The notes under the pieces are model-generated. The model saw only the letters and a program-made list of their open reading frames with translations. It was not told the origin of the DNA and did not search any database. Shown here piece by piece: positions 46,221-53,417 of a stretch of DNA of 64,000 bases. The DNA comes from Dechloromonas aromatica (nom. nud.) (GTDB lineage Bacteria > Pseudomonadota > Gammaproteobacteria > Burkholderiales > Rhodocyclaceae), in contig JAFIHA010000024.1 of NCBI GenBank assembly GCA_017848965.1, positions 86,111 through 150,110 of the forward strand, read 5' to 3'. The position numbers and the translations under genes were made by a program. Numbering within the stretch: position 1 is the first letter of the stretch; each line of letters opens with the position of its first letter.

Positions 46221-46250
46221 AAAAAAAGCCCCTGCCTTGGCTGGGGCTTT
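46221..46250. terminator. Bidirectional intrinsic terminator
   Basis: AAAGCCCC / GGGGCTTT hairpin with an A-run on the left and a TTT on the right. It lies between the rightward precursor gene and the leftward MdpB genes and would serve both. Confidence 0.8.
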
Positions 46251-46270
46251 GTCGTTATCATGCCGTTGGA

Positions 46271-46807
46271 TCAGTTACGAGAAGGCCAAACTCCCTCCAG
46301 CGCGATACAGAAACGCAGCACCATGTAAGGCTGCATGTTGGCGTGAGGCTGACTACCGCCGGTGACACCGACAGCCTGTGGACTCATATAGACGGGATTG
46401 GCCGTGTCATTCGTGTCATAGAGTTCCGTCCCGGCACCATTTTGACGGAAGACCCCCGGATAATTGCCGGTGGGGGCCGCCGTCTCGGTGACTTCACGCT
46501 CGAAGGATAGCGTGTGGTTGTGGTTGGCCATTTGGCTCTGGTTCAGGGTGACCGTGTAGTCGCCGCCGGTGGAGCCATAGGCTCGGGGAGTGAGCCCCGG
46601 ACCGCTACCTTGGCCCATCGGCAAGCGACCCATGAGGTTGGGCAGGTTGAAGTTGGTCCTGCCATCCCCTCCGAAGGTGGTGCCAACGATGGCGTAGAGC
46701 GCTTGGTACTGGGCGAGTGACATCTGCTGCCCGTTACAGTCCGCCCAGTTGTAGGGGGGGTAGGTGTAGGGGTAAATGTGGATTTCCCCGATGAATGGTT
46801 CAGCCAT
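46271..46807 (-). CDS. MdpB-like tail-collar protein 1
   Basis: 178 residues of the microcystin-dependent protein/phage tail collar family: start MAEPFIGEIHIYPYTYPPYNWADCNGQ, collar motif FGGDGRTNFNLPNLMGRLPMG, the ANHNH segment, and the conserved C-terminus PHANMQPYMVLRFCIALEGVWPSRN. A GGAGA site precedes ATG 46807. It is the last of three paralogues transcribed leftwards into the terminator at 46221. Family function is unknown; these proteins are secreted or tail-fibre-like without a phage context. Confidence 0.85.
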   Translation of the reverse strand: MAEPFIGEIHIYPYTYPPYNWADCNGQQMSLAQYQALYAIVGTTFGGDGRTNFNLPNLMGRLPMGQGSGPGLTPRAYGSTGGDYTVTLNQSQMANHNHTLSFEREVTETAAPTGNYPGVFRQNGAGTELYDTNDTANPVYMSPQAVGVTGGSQPHANMQPYMVLRFCIALEGVWPSRN

Positions 46808-46819
46808 GGTGGTCTCCGT

Positions 46820-47347
46820 TCAATTCCGGCTCGGATATTCACCCTGCAGCGCCACGATGAAGCTGAGGGCCATGTAGGGCATCATGTTGGCATGGGCTTG
46901 GTTGCCTCCCACCATGCTCAAGGTATCGCTCGGGGCCGCGACGGGTTTGTCGAAAGTCGCCTGGGTCTCGTACAGGGTGTTGCCGGCTCCGACATTGGCC
47001 AATACGTTGCCGTTGGGAGACGGCAAGCTGGCAAGATCGGTATTGGCCATCCAGGCATGGTTGTGCTGGGGCAGATTGGCCGTGAGCACGGTAACGGTTT
47101 CCGTGCCGGAAGCGGACCCTAAGAGGCGTGGGGTCAAGCCGGTGCCGGTGCCGAAGTGGATGGGTACCCGGCCGCGCAGATCAGGCAGGCCTAAGGTCTG
47201 CACGCCATCGCCACCGTAGATCGTGCCAAACAGGCTGAAGAGGACTTGGTATTGAGAAATCGGGACTGTCTGCCCGAAACACATCGACCAATTCACCGGT
47301 GCGTAGTTACCCGCGAATAGCCGAATTTCACCTACAAATGCATCCAT
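46820..47347 (-). CDS. MdpB-like tail-collar protein 2
   Basis: 175 residues. MDAFVGEIRLFAGNYAPVNWSMCFGQ at the start, collar motif YGGDGVQTLGLPDLRGRVPIHFG, LPQHNH, and C-terminus HANMMPYMALSFIVALQGEYPSRN. It shares the end SRN with its neighbours but is diverged, so the three are old paralogues. GGAAC lies before ATG 47347. Confidence 0.85.
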   Translation of the reverse strand: MDAFVGEIRLFAGNYAPVNWSMCFGQTVPISQYQVLFSLFGTIYGGDGVQTLGLPDLRGRVPIHFGTGTGLTPRLLGSASGTETVTVLTANLPQHNHAWMANTDLASLPSPNGNVLANVGAGNTLYETQATFDKPVAAPSDTLSMVGGNQAHANMMPYMALSFIVALQGEYPSRN

Positions 47348-47362
47348 GGGAAGTTCCTTTCG

Positions 47363-47884
47363 TCAGTTGCGGCTGGGGTAATAACCCTGCATGGCGATAC
47401 AGAAATTGATTGCCAGGTAGGGCTGCATGTTGTTGTGGGGAGTGCCTTCCCCCACATTGGAGACCGACTGCTGCCCCATGACCGAAGCGCTGCCGCTGGC
47501 GTAGGGGGCATAGGCCGTTGCCTTTCCGGATGGCGTTTGCGCCAGATAGAAGGTGGCATTGGGAACCGCCAGATTGGCCACTTCGTTGGAGGCCTTCACC
47601 ATGTGGTTGTGAGCCGGCATGGTATTGATGGTGAGTGCCTCGGTTTCGCTTCCACCAATAGCGCCGCGCGTGGAAAACTGTGCGCTGTAATGCATCGGTG
47701 CCCGGCCTTGCAGGTTGGGCAGGGCAAAGGTGCTGCTGCCGTCGCCGCCAAAGCTGTTGTACAGCAGGCTAAACAGCGCCTGGTTTTGATTGACGGGCAA
47801 AATTGCCCCGTTGCAGAACGACCAGTTGTGGGGCGCGAAGTTGAACCCGAAAGTGCTGATCTGGCCGAGGAATGGATCCGCCAT
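47363..47884 (-). CDS. MdpB-like tail-collar protein 3
   Basis: 173 residues. MADPFLGQISTFGFNFAPHNWSFCNG, collar motif FGGDGSSTFALPNLQGRAPMHY, MPAHNH, and C-terminus PHNNMQPYLAINFCIAMQGYYPSRN. AGGAGA precedes ATG 47884. It is the first of the three-gene run downstream of a DUF6916 gene, a typical companion. Confidence 0.87.
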   Translation of the reverse strand: MADPFLGQISTFGFNFAPHNWSFCNGAILPVNQNQALFSLLYNSFGGDGSSTFALPNLQGRAPMHYSAQFSTRGAIGGSETEALTINTMPAHNHMVKASNEVANLAVPNATFYLAQTPSGKATAYAPYASGSASVMGQQSVSNVGEGTPHNNMQPYLAINFCIAMQGYYPSRN

Positions 47885-48161
47885 AGCATTTCTCCTGATG
47901 AGTTTGGAACGGTGGCGGGGGGATGGCAGCTCCATCAATAAAACCTCCGCCGGCTTGGTAAACGGCTTGGTGGCGTCGACATCGAGGACGTAATGCCAGC
48001 CCTCCACGCAAAACCACATTCACCGCGTGAGCCGTGCGTCGCGATAACCTCCCAGGCGATGCCGGGAAAGCCGTCGGCGCATCGTTTTTCATGGTGTGGC
48101 AAGAACAGCGACCAACTGCGTCAGTTTCGGGCATGCCATGATGCATGCCTTACAGGGAGGT
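47885..48161. other. Unassigned stretch, possible gene remnant
   Basis: 277 bp between DUF6916 and MdpB3. The minus strand has an open stretch in frame with MdpB3 (including FCVEGWHYVLDVDATKPF) without a good start site, which may be a decayed gene. No family recognised. Confidence 0.3.
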
Positions 48162-48464
48162 TCAGTTGAAGACTGCCTGGTAAATCATGGCCGTCTCTTC
48201 CCGGCCTACGGGGACCAGAAATATGGCGTGCTCAAAGTCACCCTCTGCGCTGAGCAGGTAAGTTCCTTGTTGCAGTGGCAGTTCGAGCGGGCCTTGAAAA
48301 ATTAGATGAAAGGGATCGCGGCCTCCCCTGAAACGGCCTTTGCGCTGGTAGGGGGTGACTTCAGTCAGTCGCAACAGGATGCCTCCTTGTTCCAGGGGGA
48401 GTTTGAACTCCTGGTCCAGCATGGGAAGGAAATTGTCGATGTCGAGCGCGGTTGGGGCGGTCAT
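48162..48464 (-). CDS. DUF6916 family protein
   Basis: 100 residues. The pattern HLIFQGPLELPLQQGTYLL and the end FLVPVGREETAMIYQAVFN match DUF6916, small beta-rich proteins found next to MdpB genes. Start ATG 48464 has AGGAGG 5-10 nt upstream; an extension to 48509 is unlikely. Function unknown; an accessory or structural partner of MdpB proteins is inferred. Confidence 0.75.
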   Translation of the reverse strand: MTAPTALDIDNFLPMLDQEFKLPLEQGGILLRLTEVTPYQRKGRFRGGRDPFHLIFQGPLELPLQQGTYLLSAEGDFEHAIFLVPVGREETAMIYQAVFN

Positions 48465-48561
48465 GTGTTCCTCCTGTATTGCGGTGATTGCCGACTTTGG
48501 AGATGTCATAGTAAGTTATCATAAACTTGTCTGGTCAAAGTTATGTACAGGGGACTAAATA

Positions 48562-49071
48562 ATGCTCGTGGGTAATTCACCCCTTCCCGACAATCTGGGC
48601 ATCCGCCCGGCGCGTCCGGAGGACAAGGGATTTATCGAATCCCTGTATCGGTCGACGCGGGACGATCTACGCCTGATCGATGCCGAGACGGATTTCATCG
48701 AGGAATTGATCGGCATGCAGCAGCGCGCCCAGGGGCAGGGCTACGGAGAGATGTTTCCGAATGCCATGTATTTCGTGGTGGAACACCTCAACGAGCGCAT
48801 CGGCCGTATCGTGGTGGACTTCGGCCCGAACGAGATTCGGCTGGTTGATCTGGCTTTCGTCCCTCAGGCACGAGGGCGCGGTTTTGGCGTCACGGTGATC
48901 AAGGCGATGCAGTTCGCCGCCGGACAGTCAAGGGCACCACTGACCCTGGCGGTGAACCGGACAAATGTCCGCGCTCGTCAACTCTATCTCTCTCTCGGAT
49001 TTCGTGTCGAACAGAGCGATGTGATGACAGAGTATATGGCGTGGTATCCAACCGCCGCCTTTATGCAATGA
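48562..49071 (+). CDS. GNAT family N-acetyltransferase
   Basis: 169 residues. The acetyl-CoA-binding motif A is seen in FVPQARGRGFGVTVIKAM, followed by LAVNRTNVRARQLYLSLGFRVEQSDVMTEYMAW at the C-terminus. GGGGA precedes ATG 48562. It is divergent from DUF6916 and leads into the PqqD gene 79 bp downstream. GNAT genes often accompany MdpB cassettes; the substrate is unknown. Confidence 0.85.
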   Translation: MLVGNSPLPDNLGIRPARPEDKGFIESLYRSTRDDLRLIDAETDFIEELIGMQQRAQGQGYGEMFPNAMYFVVEHLNERIGRIVVDFGPNEIRLVDLAFVPQARGRGFGVTVIKAMQFAAGQSRAPLTLAVNRTNVRARQLYLSLGFRVEQSDVMTEYMAWYPTAAFMQ

Positions 49072-49149
49072 GTGGTTTCCGTCGGAAAACGATTCAAGGA
49101 CATGGGGCTTGTTAACTGCGGCGGGAATTGACATGGGAGCAGTAGCTAG

Positions 49150-49437
49150 ATGATGAACGTCGAGTTGGACAGTGTCGTTGTTCAGGGACGCGAACAGATT
49201 TGTGCCGAGGTGGATGGCGAGGTAGTGATGATGAGCATCGCCCAAGGCAATTACTACGGTCTGGACAGTATCGGTGGGCGGGTTTGGGAACTCATCGCCG
49301 AACCGTGCAGCGTCAGGGAACTGTGCGACCGACTGGTCGTTGAGTTCGCTGTCGATCGAGCCACTTGCGAGGCAGATATCCTGTGTTTTCTCAACGATAT
49401 GGCAGCGCAGAAACTGATCGACACGCGGACGGATTGA
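49150..49437 (+). CDS. PqqD family / RiPP recognition element protein (lasso B1 type)
   Basis: 95 residues. The PqqD fold signature is clear: ICAEVDGEVVMMSIAQGNYYGLDSIGGRVWELI, then CSVRELCDRLVVEF and CEADILCFLNDMAAQKLI. This form, with YYGLDSIG, is the stand-alone RRE (protein B1) seen in lasso clusters, where it binds the leader Tyr-x-x-Pro motif. The expected B2 transglutaminase-like protease gene does not follow; a methyltransferase gene starts 3 nt after the stop instead. Confidence 0.85.
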   Translation: MMNVELDSVVVQGREQICAEVDGEVVMMSIAQGNYYGLDSIGGRVWELIAEPCSVRELCDRLVVEFAVDRATCEADILCFLNDMAAQKLIDTRTD

Positions 49438-49440
49438 TTC

Positions 49441-50427
49441 GTGGCCGTCGATCGTCTTGCTGAATTCCGGAATATCTGTGCCCCCTTGTTTTCCGAATCA
49501 GCCTTTCCCGGGGAGCAACTGGCAACTGCACACCAGTTGTTCGATCTGCTCAGTGGCATCGTCGGTTACGATGACACGGCACCCACCCGGACCGAGGTGA
49601 CGGATATCTTTCTGCCCACCGGTAAGGCTATTGCTTTCCAAGGCGCTGCGCGTTGCCTTTGGGAATATGCCCGCACCAGTAAATTTCTGCGCGGCGTGGA
49701 GGCGGCGTTACGCGAGGCGCAGCGACGTTTTCCCGGTCAACGCTTGCGCTTGCTGGAAGCCGGCTGCGGGCCGTTCGCCTTGTTGGCATTGCCCTTGGCA
49801 TGCCGCTTTGAGCCGGCCGAAGTGGGCTTCACCCTGCTCGATGTTCATGAACGCTCCCTGAGTGCGGCACGCCGCATTGTCGAGACGCTCGGGTTGGCCG
49901 ACTATGTCGAGGGCTACGTGCGAACCGACGCCGCCACTTGGCGTTGCCCGGAAGCGAAGCGGCCCCATGTGGTGGTCTCCGAAACGATGCAGAACGGCTT
50001 GAAGAACGAACCCCAGCTGGCGATTACCCGCAACCTTGCGCCGCAACGCCTGCCCGGTGGCTTGTTCTTGCCTGAGGCGGTGGCTCTGGATTTTTCGCTG
50101 CTCACCCATCACAGGGACAATAACGAGGTGCCAATATCGCGGAGCCATCCCGTTGCCACCGTGTTCGAACTGACGCCGGATAATCCTGAGGCGGCGCTTT
50201 CCGGTCGGATAACGTTACCGACACCCTTGCCCAGCAACGCTATTCCAGTCATCAACACGCGCATCCGGGTCTACGGCGATATTTGCCTGGATGAGAACGA
50301 GTGTAGTCTGACCATTCCCATCCCGATCAGAACGCTTCCGGTTTTGGCGGCGGGGCAGGTCCTGGATTACGCGTACTTGTGGCACCCGCGACCGAGGATG
50401 CACTTTTCAACGATGGCGACAGGCTGA
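49441..50427 (+). CDS. SAM-dependent methyltransferase (class I, PRMT-like outline)
   Basis: 328 residues. SAM motif I is RLLEAGCGPFALLALPLA (about residues 100-117), followed by GFTLLDVHERSLSAARRIVE. The later stretch SETMQNGLKNEPQLAITRNL and LPGGLFLPEAVALDFSL resembles arginine methyltransferase-type proteins. GTG start 49441 lies 3 nt after the PqqD stop, so co-translation with the RRE is likely. It may modify the peptide product; target residue unknown. Confidence 0.75.
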   Translation: MAVDRLAEFRNICAPLFSESAFPGEQLATAHQLFDLLSGIVGYDDTAPTRTEVTDIFLPTGKAIAFQGAARCLWEYARTSKFLRGVEAALREAQRRFPGQRLRLLEAGCGPFALLALPLACRFEPAEVGFTLLDVHERSLSAARRIVETLGLADYVEGYVRTDAATWRCPEAKRPHVVVSETMQNGLKNEPQLAITRNLAPQRLPGGLFLPEAVALDFSLLTHHRDNNEVPISRSHPVATVFELTPDNPEAALSGRITLPTPLPSNAIPVINTRIRVYGDICLDENECSLTIPIPIRTLPVLAAGQVLDYAYLWHPRPRMHFSTMATG

Positions 50428-50507
50428 GTTTTCAAGCGTTCAGGCGGGGTGATGGTTTCTGGCAGCGGGACGGTGTTCTTTGTGTCAGCGGCTGTTATCC
50501 GGGAGCT

Positions 50508-52157
50508 TCAATCCAGCCATGCGCCCAGATGGTTGGCAAGTGTTGTGCCCAAGTCATCGACCTGGCGCAGGCTGATTGAATTCCGGTAGTAACGGCCAAT
50601 CTGATGACCGATGCCGATGGCTCGCAGCTGGATATCGGTGTTTTTTTCCACCCAGGAAACGACTTGCTGCAGATGCTGGTCCAGATAACTGCGGGGGTTG
50701 GCCGTCAGCGTGGCTTTATCCATCGGAGCCCCATCGCTGACGACGATAAGCAGGCGGCGTGCTTCCGCCCTTCCTGTCAGGCGCTGGCAGGCCCACCACA
50801 GGGCCTCTCCATCGATGTTTTCCTTGAGCAAGTCTTCTTTCAACATCAACCCCAGGCTCAGTCGCGCACGTCGCCAAGGCGTATCCATGGATTTGTAGAC
50901 GATGTGGCGCAACGAGTTGAGGCGACCGGGGCTGGGAGGACTGCCCGCCTGGGCCCAGCGTTCCGCGGGGGTCCCGCCTTCCCAATCTGCCGTGGTGAAG
51001 CCCAATATTTCCACCTTGATGCCGCAGCGTTCCAGCGCGCGGGCCAGAATGTCGGCGCAGAGCGCGGCGACCGTGATGGGATGGCCGCGCATGGAGCCAG
51101 AGTTGTCAAACAGCAGGGTGACGCAGGTTTGGGGGAACAGCCCCTCTTCCTCGATCCGGAATATCTCGGTTCGGTTGGGGGCGGCCACCAGACGGGCCAG
51201 ACGGCTAGCGTCGAGCAGCCCCTCTTCCTGATCCAGAGACCAGTTGCGGCGTTGGCGTGCGAGCAGCAGGCGCTGCAACCTGTGGGCAAGCCGGGTTACC
51301 AGCCCGCGATAAGGCAGTAGTTCCCCATCGAGACGCAGACGCAAACGATTCAGTTCTGCAGCGTCGACGAGCTTGCGGGCATCTACCACACGGTCATGGG
51401 ACGAGTCGTAAACCTGGTAGTTGCGCATCAGAACCTCGGGTAGAGGTGGCGGTGCGGTGCCGGGGATGCTGTCCCGGGGCGACTCGGCGACCTGAGGCTC
51501 GCCGTCCGAATCTTCCTCATTGCCTTCAACCTGGCTGTTTTCCCCGGAAAACTCCTCATCTGCAGCGGGGACGGAATTCGGGTCTGGTCCGGATGGATCA
51601 AGGCTGGATGTGGCGGGAAATTTTTTTTCCAGTGCCAGGGCCAGGCTGCTGGCCCGATTGGCGAATTCGATCGGGTCGTCGATGTGCCGGGCAAGAAGGC
51701 TCAATGCCTTGGCGACTTCCTCCGGGCAACTTGTCGATTGCCCAAGAAAAATGCCATAGGCCCAGGCCCGCAAGCGATCTCGCGGGTTTGCCGGAAGCGC
51801 CGGGCGGAAGGCCAGATTGCTGGCAATGCCGGCTAGCCAGCGTGCACCCAGTGCTTCGGCGCGCGCTTCTTCGAGAGCATCGAACAGGCTGCCACCCAGT
51901 GCTCGCGGTCGGTTTTGCCGAGCCGTCTCGGGCAGTCGATAGCGGATGTGGCAAGCGGTGGCATCGGCGTTGCCACGTAGCGCACAGTGGCTGTCGACCA
52001 ATACCAGGTCGGCTTGCCCAGCCAAGGTACGGGCACAGGCGGCGTTGAGTGCCTGCTGTCTTGCCTCAGTAGAAGCTGGCGTTTCCCGACTCAAGAGGGA
52101 GTTCCTGATCAAAACAGCGTTGGAAGTATTCGGCGACCAGTGGCTTTTCAGCGTCAT
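50508..52157 (-). CDS. cobT: CobT-like von Willebrand A domain protein (cobaltochelatase subunit)
   Basis: 549 residues. It has an N-terminal helical part, an acidic central linker (EEFSGENSQVEGNEEDSDGE) and a C-terminal VWA domain with the MIDAS motif in LFDNSGSMRGHPI and VVSDGAPMDKATL. This is the CobT layout of the aerobic cobaltochelatase CobNST, in which CobS and CobT form an AAA+ chaperone for Co insertion into hydrogenobyrinate diamide. No CobN is in the window. The start is uncertain because ATG 52157 overlaps cobS by 92 bp; later TTG starts are possible. Confidence 0.82.
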   Translation of the reverse strand: MTLKSHWSPNTSNAVLIRNSLLSRETPASTEARQQALNAACARTLAGQADLVLVDSHCALRGNADATACHIRYRLPETARQNRPRALGGSLFDALEEARAEALGARWLAGIASNLAFRPALPANPRDRLRAWAYGIFLGQSTSCPEEVAKALSLLARHIDDPIEFANRASSLALALEKKFPATSSLDPSGPDPNSVPAADEEFSGENSQVEGNEEDSDGEPQVAESPRDSIPGTAPPPLPEVLMRNYQVYDSSHDRVVDARKLVDAAELNRLRLRLDGELLPYRGLVTRLAHRLQRLLLARQRRNWSLDQEEGLLDASRLARLVAAPNRTEIFRIEEEGLFPQTCVTLLFDNSGSMRGHPITVAALCADILARALERCGIKVEILGFTTADWEGGTPAERWAQAGSPPSPGRLNSLRHIVYKSMDTPWRRARLSLGLMLKEDLLKENIDGEALWWACQRLTGRAEARRLLIVVSDGAPMDKATLTANPRSYLDQHLQQVVSWVEKNTDIQLRAIGIGHQIGRYYRNSISLRQVDDLGTTLANHLGAWLD

Positions 52158-53064
52158 CGCACTTGTTCAGGAAAGTGAGCCGGAAAGCAGTGCTCAGACT
52201 GCCGAAGATACGGGTGTTTTCGGCCCAGCTGATTACCGTGCGGGGCGACATCACCGTCGATAACTCGCCATGCATGAAACTGGTACGGGTCAGGTCGGCC
52301 AGCGAGACCATGGCCGAGACCAGAGCGCGATTTTCCGGTGTGGCGTATTCCGGCATCCTGGACAGGACGATTTCGACCTCCTTGTCATGGGCAAGGTAAT
52401 TGAGCGTGGCGACGATGTGCCAGCGGTCGAGCTGGCCTTGATTGATCGGTTGGGTGCCGTGGTAAAGACCGCTGACATCGCCAAGGCCGACGGTATTGGC
52501 GGTGGCAAAGAGGCGGAAGGCCGGATGTGGGGTAATGACGCGGTTCTGGTCCAGCAAGGTGAGTTTTCCCTCCACCTCAAGCACGCGCTGGATGACGAAC
52601 ATCACGTCCGGGCGACCCGCGTCATATTCGTCGAAGATCAACGCGGTTGGGTGCTGCAAGGCCCAAGTAAGGATGCCGGGGCGGAACTCCGTGATCTGCT
52701 GGCCGTTGCTGACGACGATGGCGTCCTTGCCGACCAGGTCCATGCGCGATACGTGGCTATCCAGGTTGATCCGGAGGCACGGCCAGTTGAGCTGCGCCGC
52801 GACCTCCTCGATGTCGCTGGACTTGCCGGTGCCGTGGTATCCCTGCAGCATGACTCGCCGGTTGTGGGTGAAGCCGGCAACAATGGCGAGGGTGGTTTCC
52901 GGATCGAATTGATAGCTGTCATCGCGCAGGGGAACGTGTTCCGATCTGGTGGAAAAGGCTGGAACCCTGAGGTCGGAATCGATCCCGAATGTGTCGCGGA
53001 CAGACAGGGTGGTATCGGGCCCCGGCCAAAGGGGGGCGGCTGAAGCGTCTGCGGGAATGTTCAT
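52066..53064 (-). CDS. cobS: CobS-like AAA+ ATPase (cobaltochelatase subunit)
   Basis: 332 residues. Walker A GYHGTGKSSDIEEVAAQL, Walker B ALIFDEYDAGRPDV, sensor 1 RLFATANTVG, and the CobS-specific GLYHGTQPINQGQLDRW. Start ATG 53064 (MNIPADASAAP) is chosen because upstream codons to 53166 look untranslated. It overlaps CobT. It is a MoxR-like ATPase that works with CobT on a partner chelatase. Confidence 0.88.
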   Translation of the reverse strand: MNIPADASAAPLWPGPDTTLSVRDTFGIDSDLRVPAFSTRSEHVPLRDDSYQFDPETTLAIVAGFTHNRRVMLQGYHGTGKSSDIEEVAAQLNWPCLRINLDSHVSRMDLVGKDAIVVSNGQQITEFRPGILTWALQHPTALIFDEYDAGRPDVMFVIQRVLEVEGKLTLLDQNRVITPHPAFRLFATANTVGLGDVSGLYHGTQPINQGQLDRWHIVATLNYLAHDKEVEIVLSRMPEYATPENRALVSAMVSLADLTRTSFMHGELSTVMSPRTVISWAENTRIFGSLSTAFRLTFLNKCDDAEKPLVAEYFQRCFDQELPLESGNASFY

Positions 53065-53417
53065 GGGGTGATTTGCGTCTGGGGCAACGTGTCTTGCCTC
53101 GTGCATAACTTTGTAAGCGGAGACCGCCAGCTTGCGATAAATTTTTCTGGCGCGCAATGCCGTCAATGTGTTCGTGCGAACAATTCGGCGATTGTCACTG
53201 GCTCGTCTCCGGGGAGGTTTGAATGAGCCAATCGGGGAGCGATGGAAACCGGGTTGGCTGAAGTGTCAGCCAGACGGTCACGGCCAAACGCTGGCGCTTG
53301 TGTAAGAATCGCGCCGTCTGGCGCGACCAATGGAAACTACTCCTTCGTGGCCCGGTCCACGGAGAGGCGGAAGGCAATCCCGCCGCCATTGGTTGCCGTA
53401 GTCCGGAAGGTTTCATC
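53065..53417 (+). other. Structured leader region upstream of msrAB
   Basis: 353 bp without a gene of normal size. GGGGAGG precedes a 12-aa ORF (53223-53261, beginning MSQSGSDG) whose stop lies in the stem of a perfect hairpin TGGCTGA / TCAGCCA (53255-53272). A second perfect hairpin, TCGCGCC / GGCGCGA, is at 53309-53326. This could be a leader/attenuator-like region; weak evidence. Confidence 0.35.

Noticed and set aside
46271-47884. Prophage or tailocin remnant
   Set aside because: Tail-collar proteins are the only phage-like genes; there is no tape measure, sheath, lysis, integrase or attachment site, and the stand-alone MdpB family explains them.
47885-48161. Remnant of a lasso B2 protease on the minus strand
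   Set aside because: Fragments such as FCVEGWHYVLDVD were considered, but no Cys-His-Asp transglutaminase pattern can be assembled in any frame.
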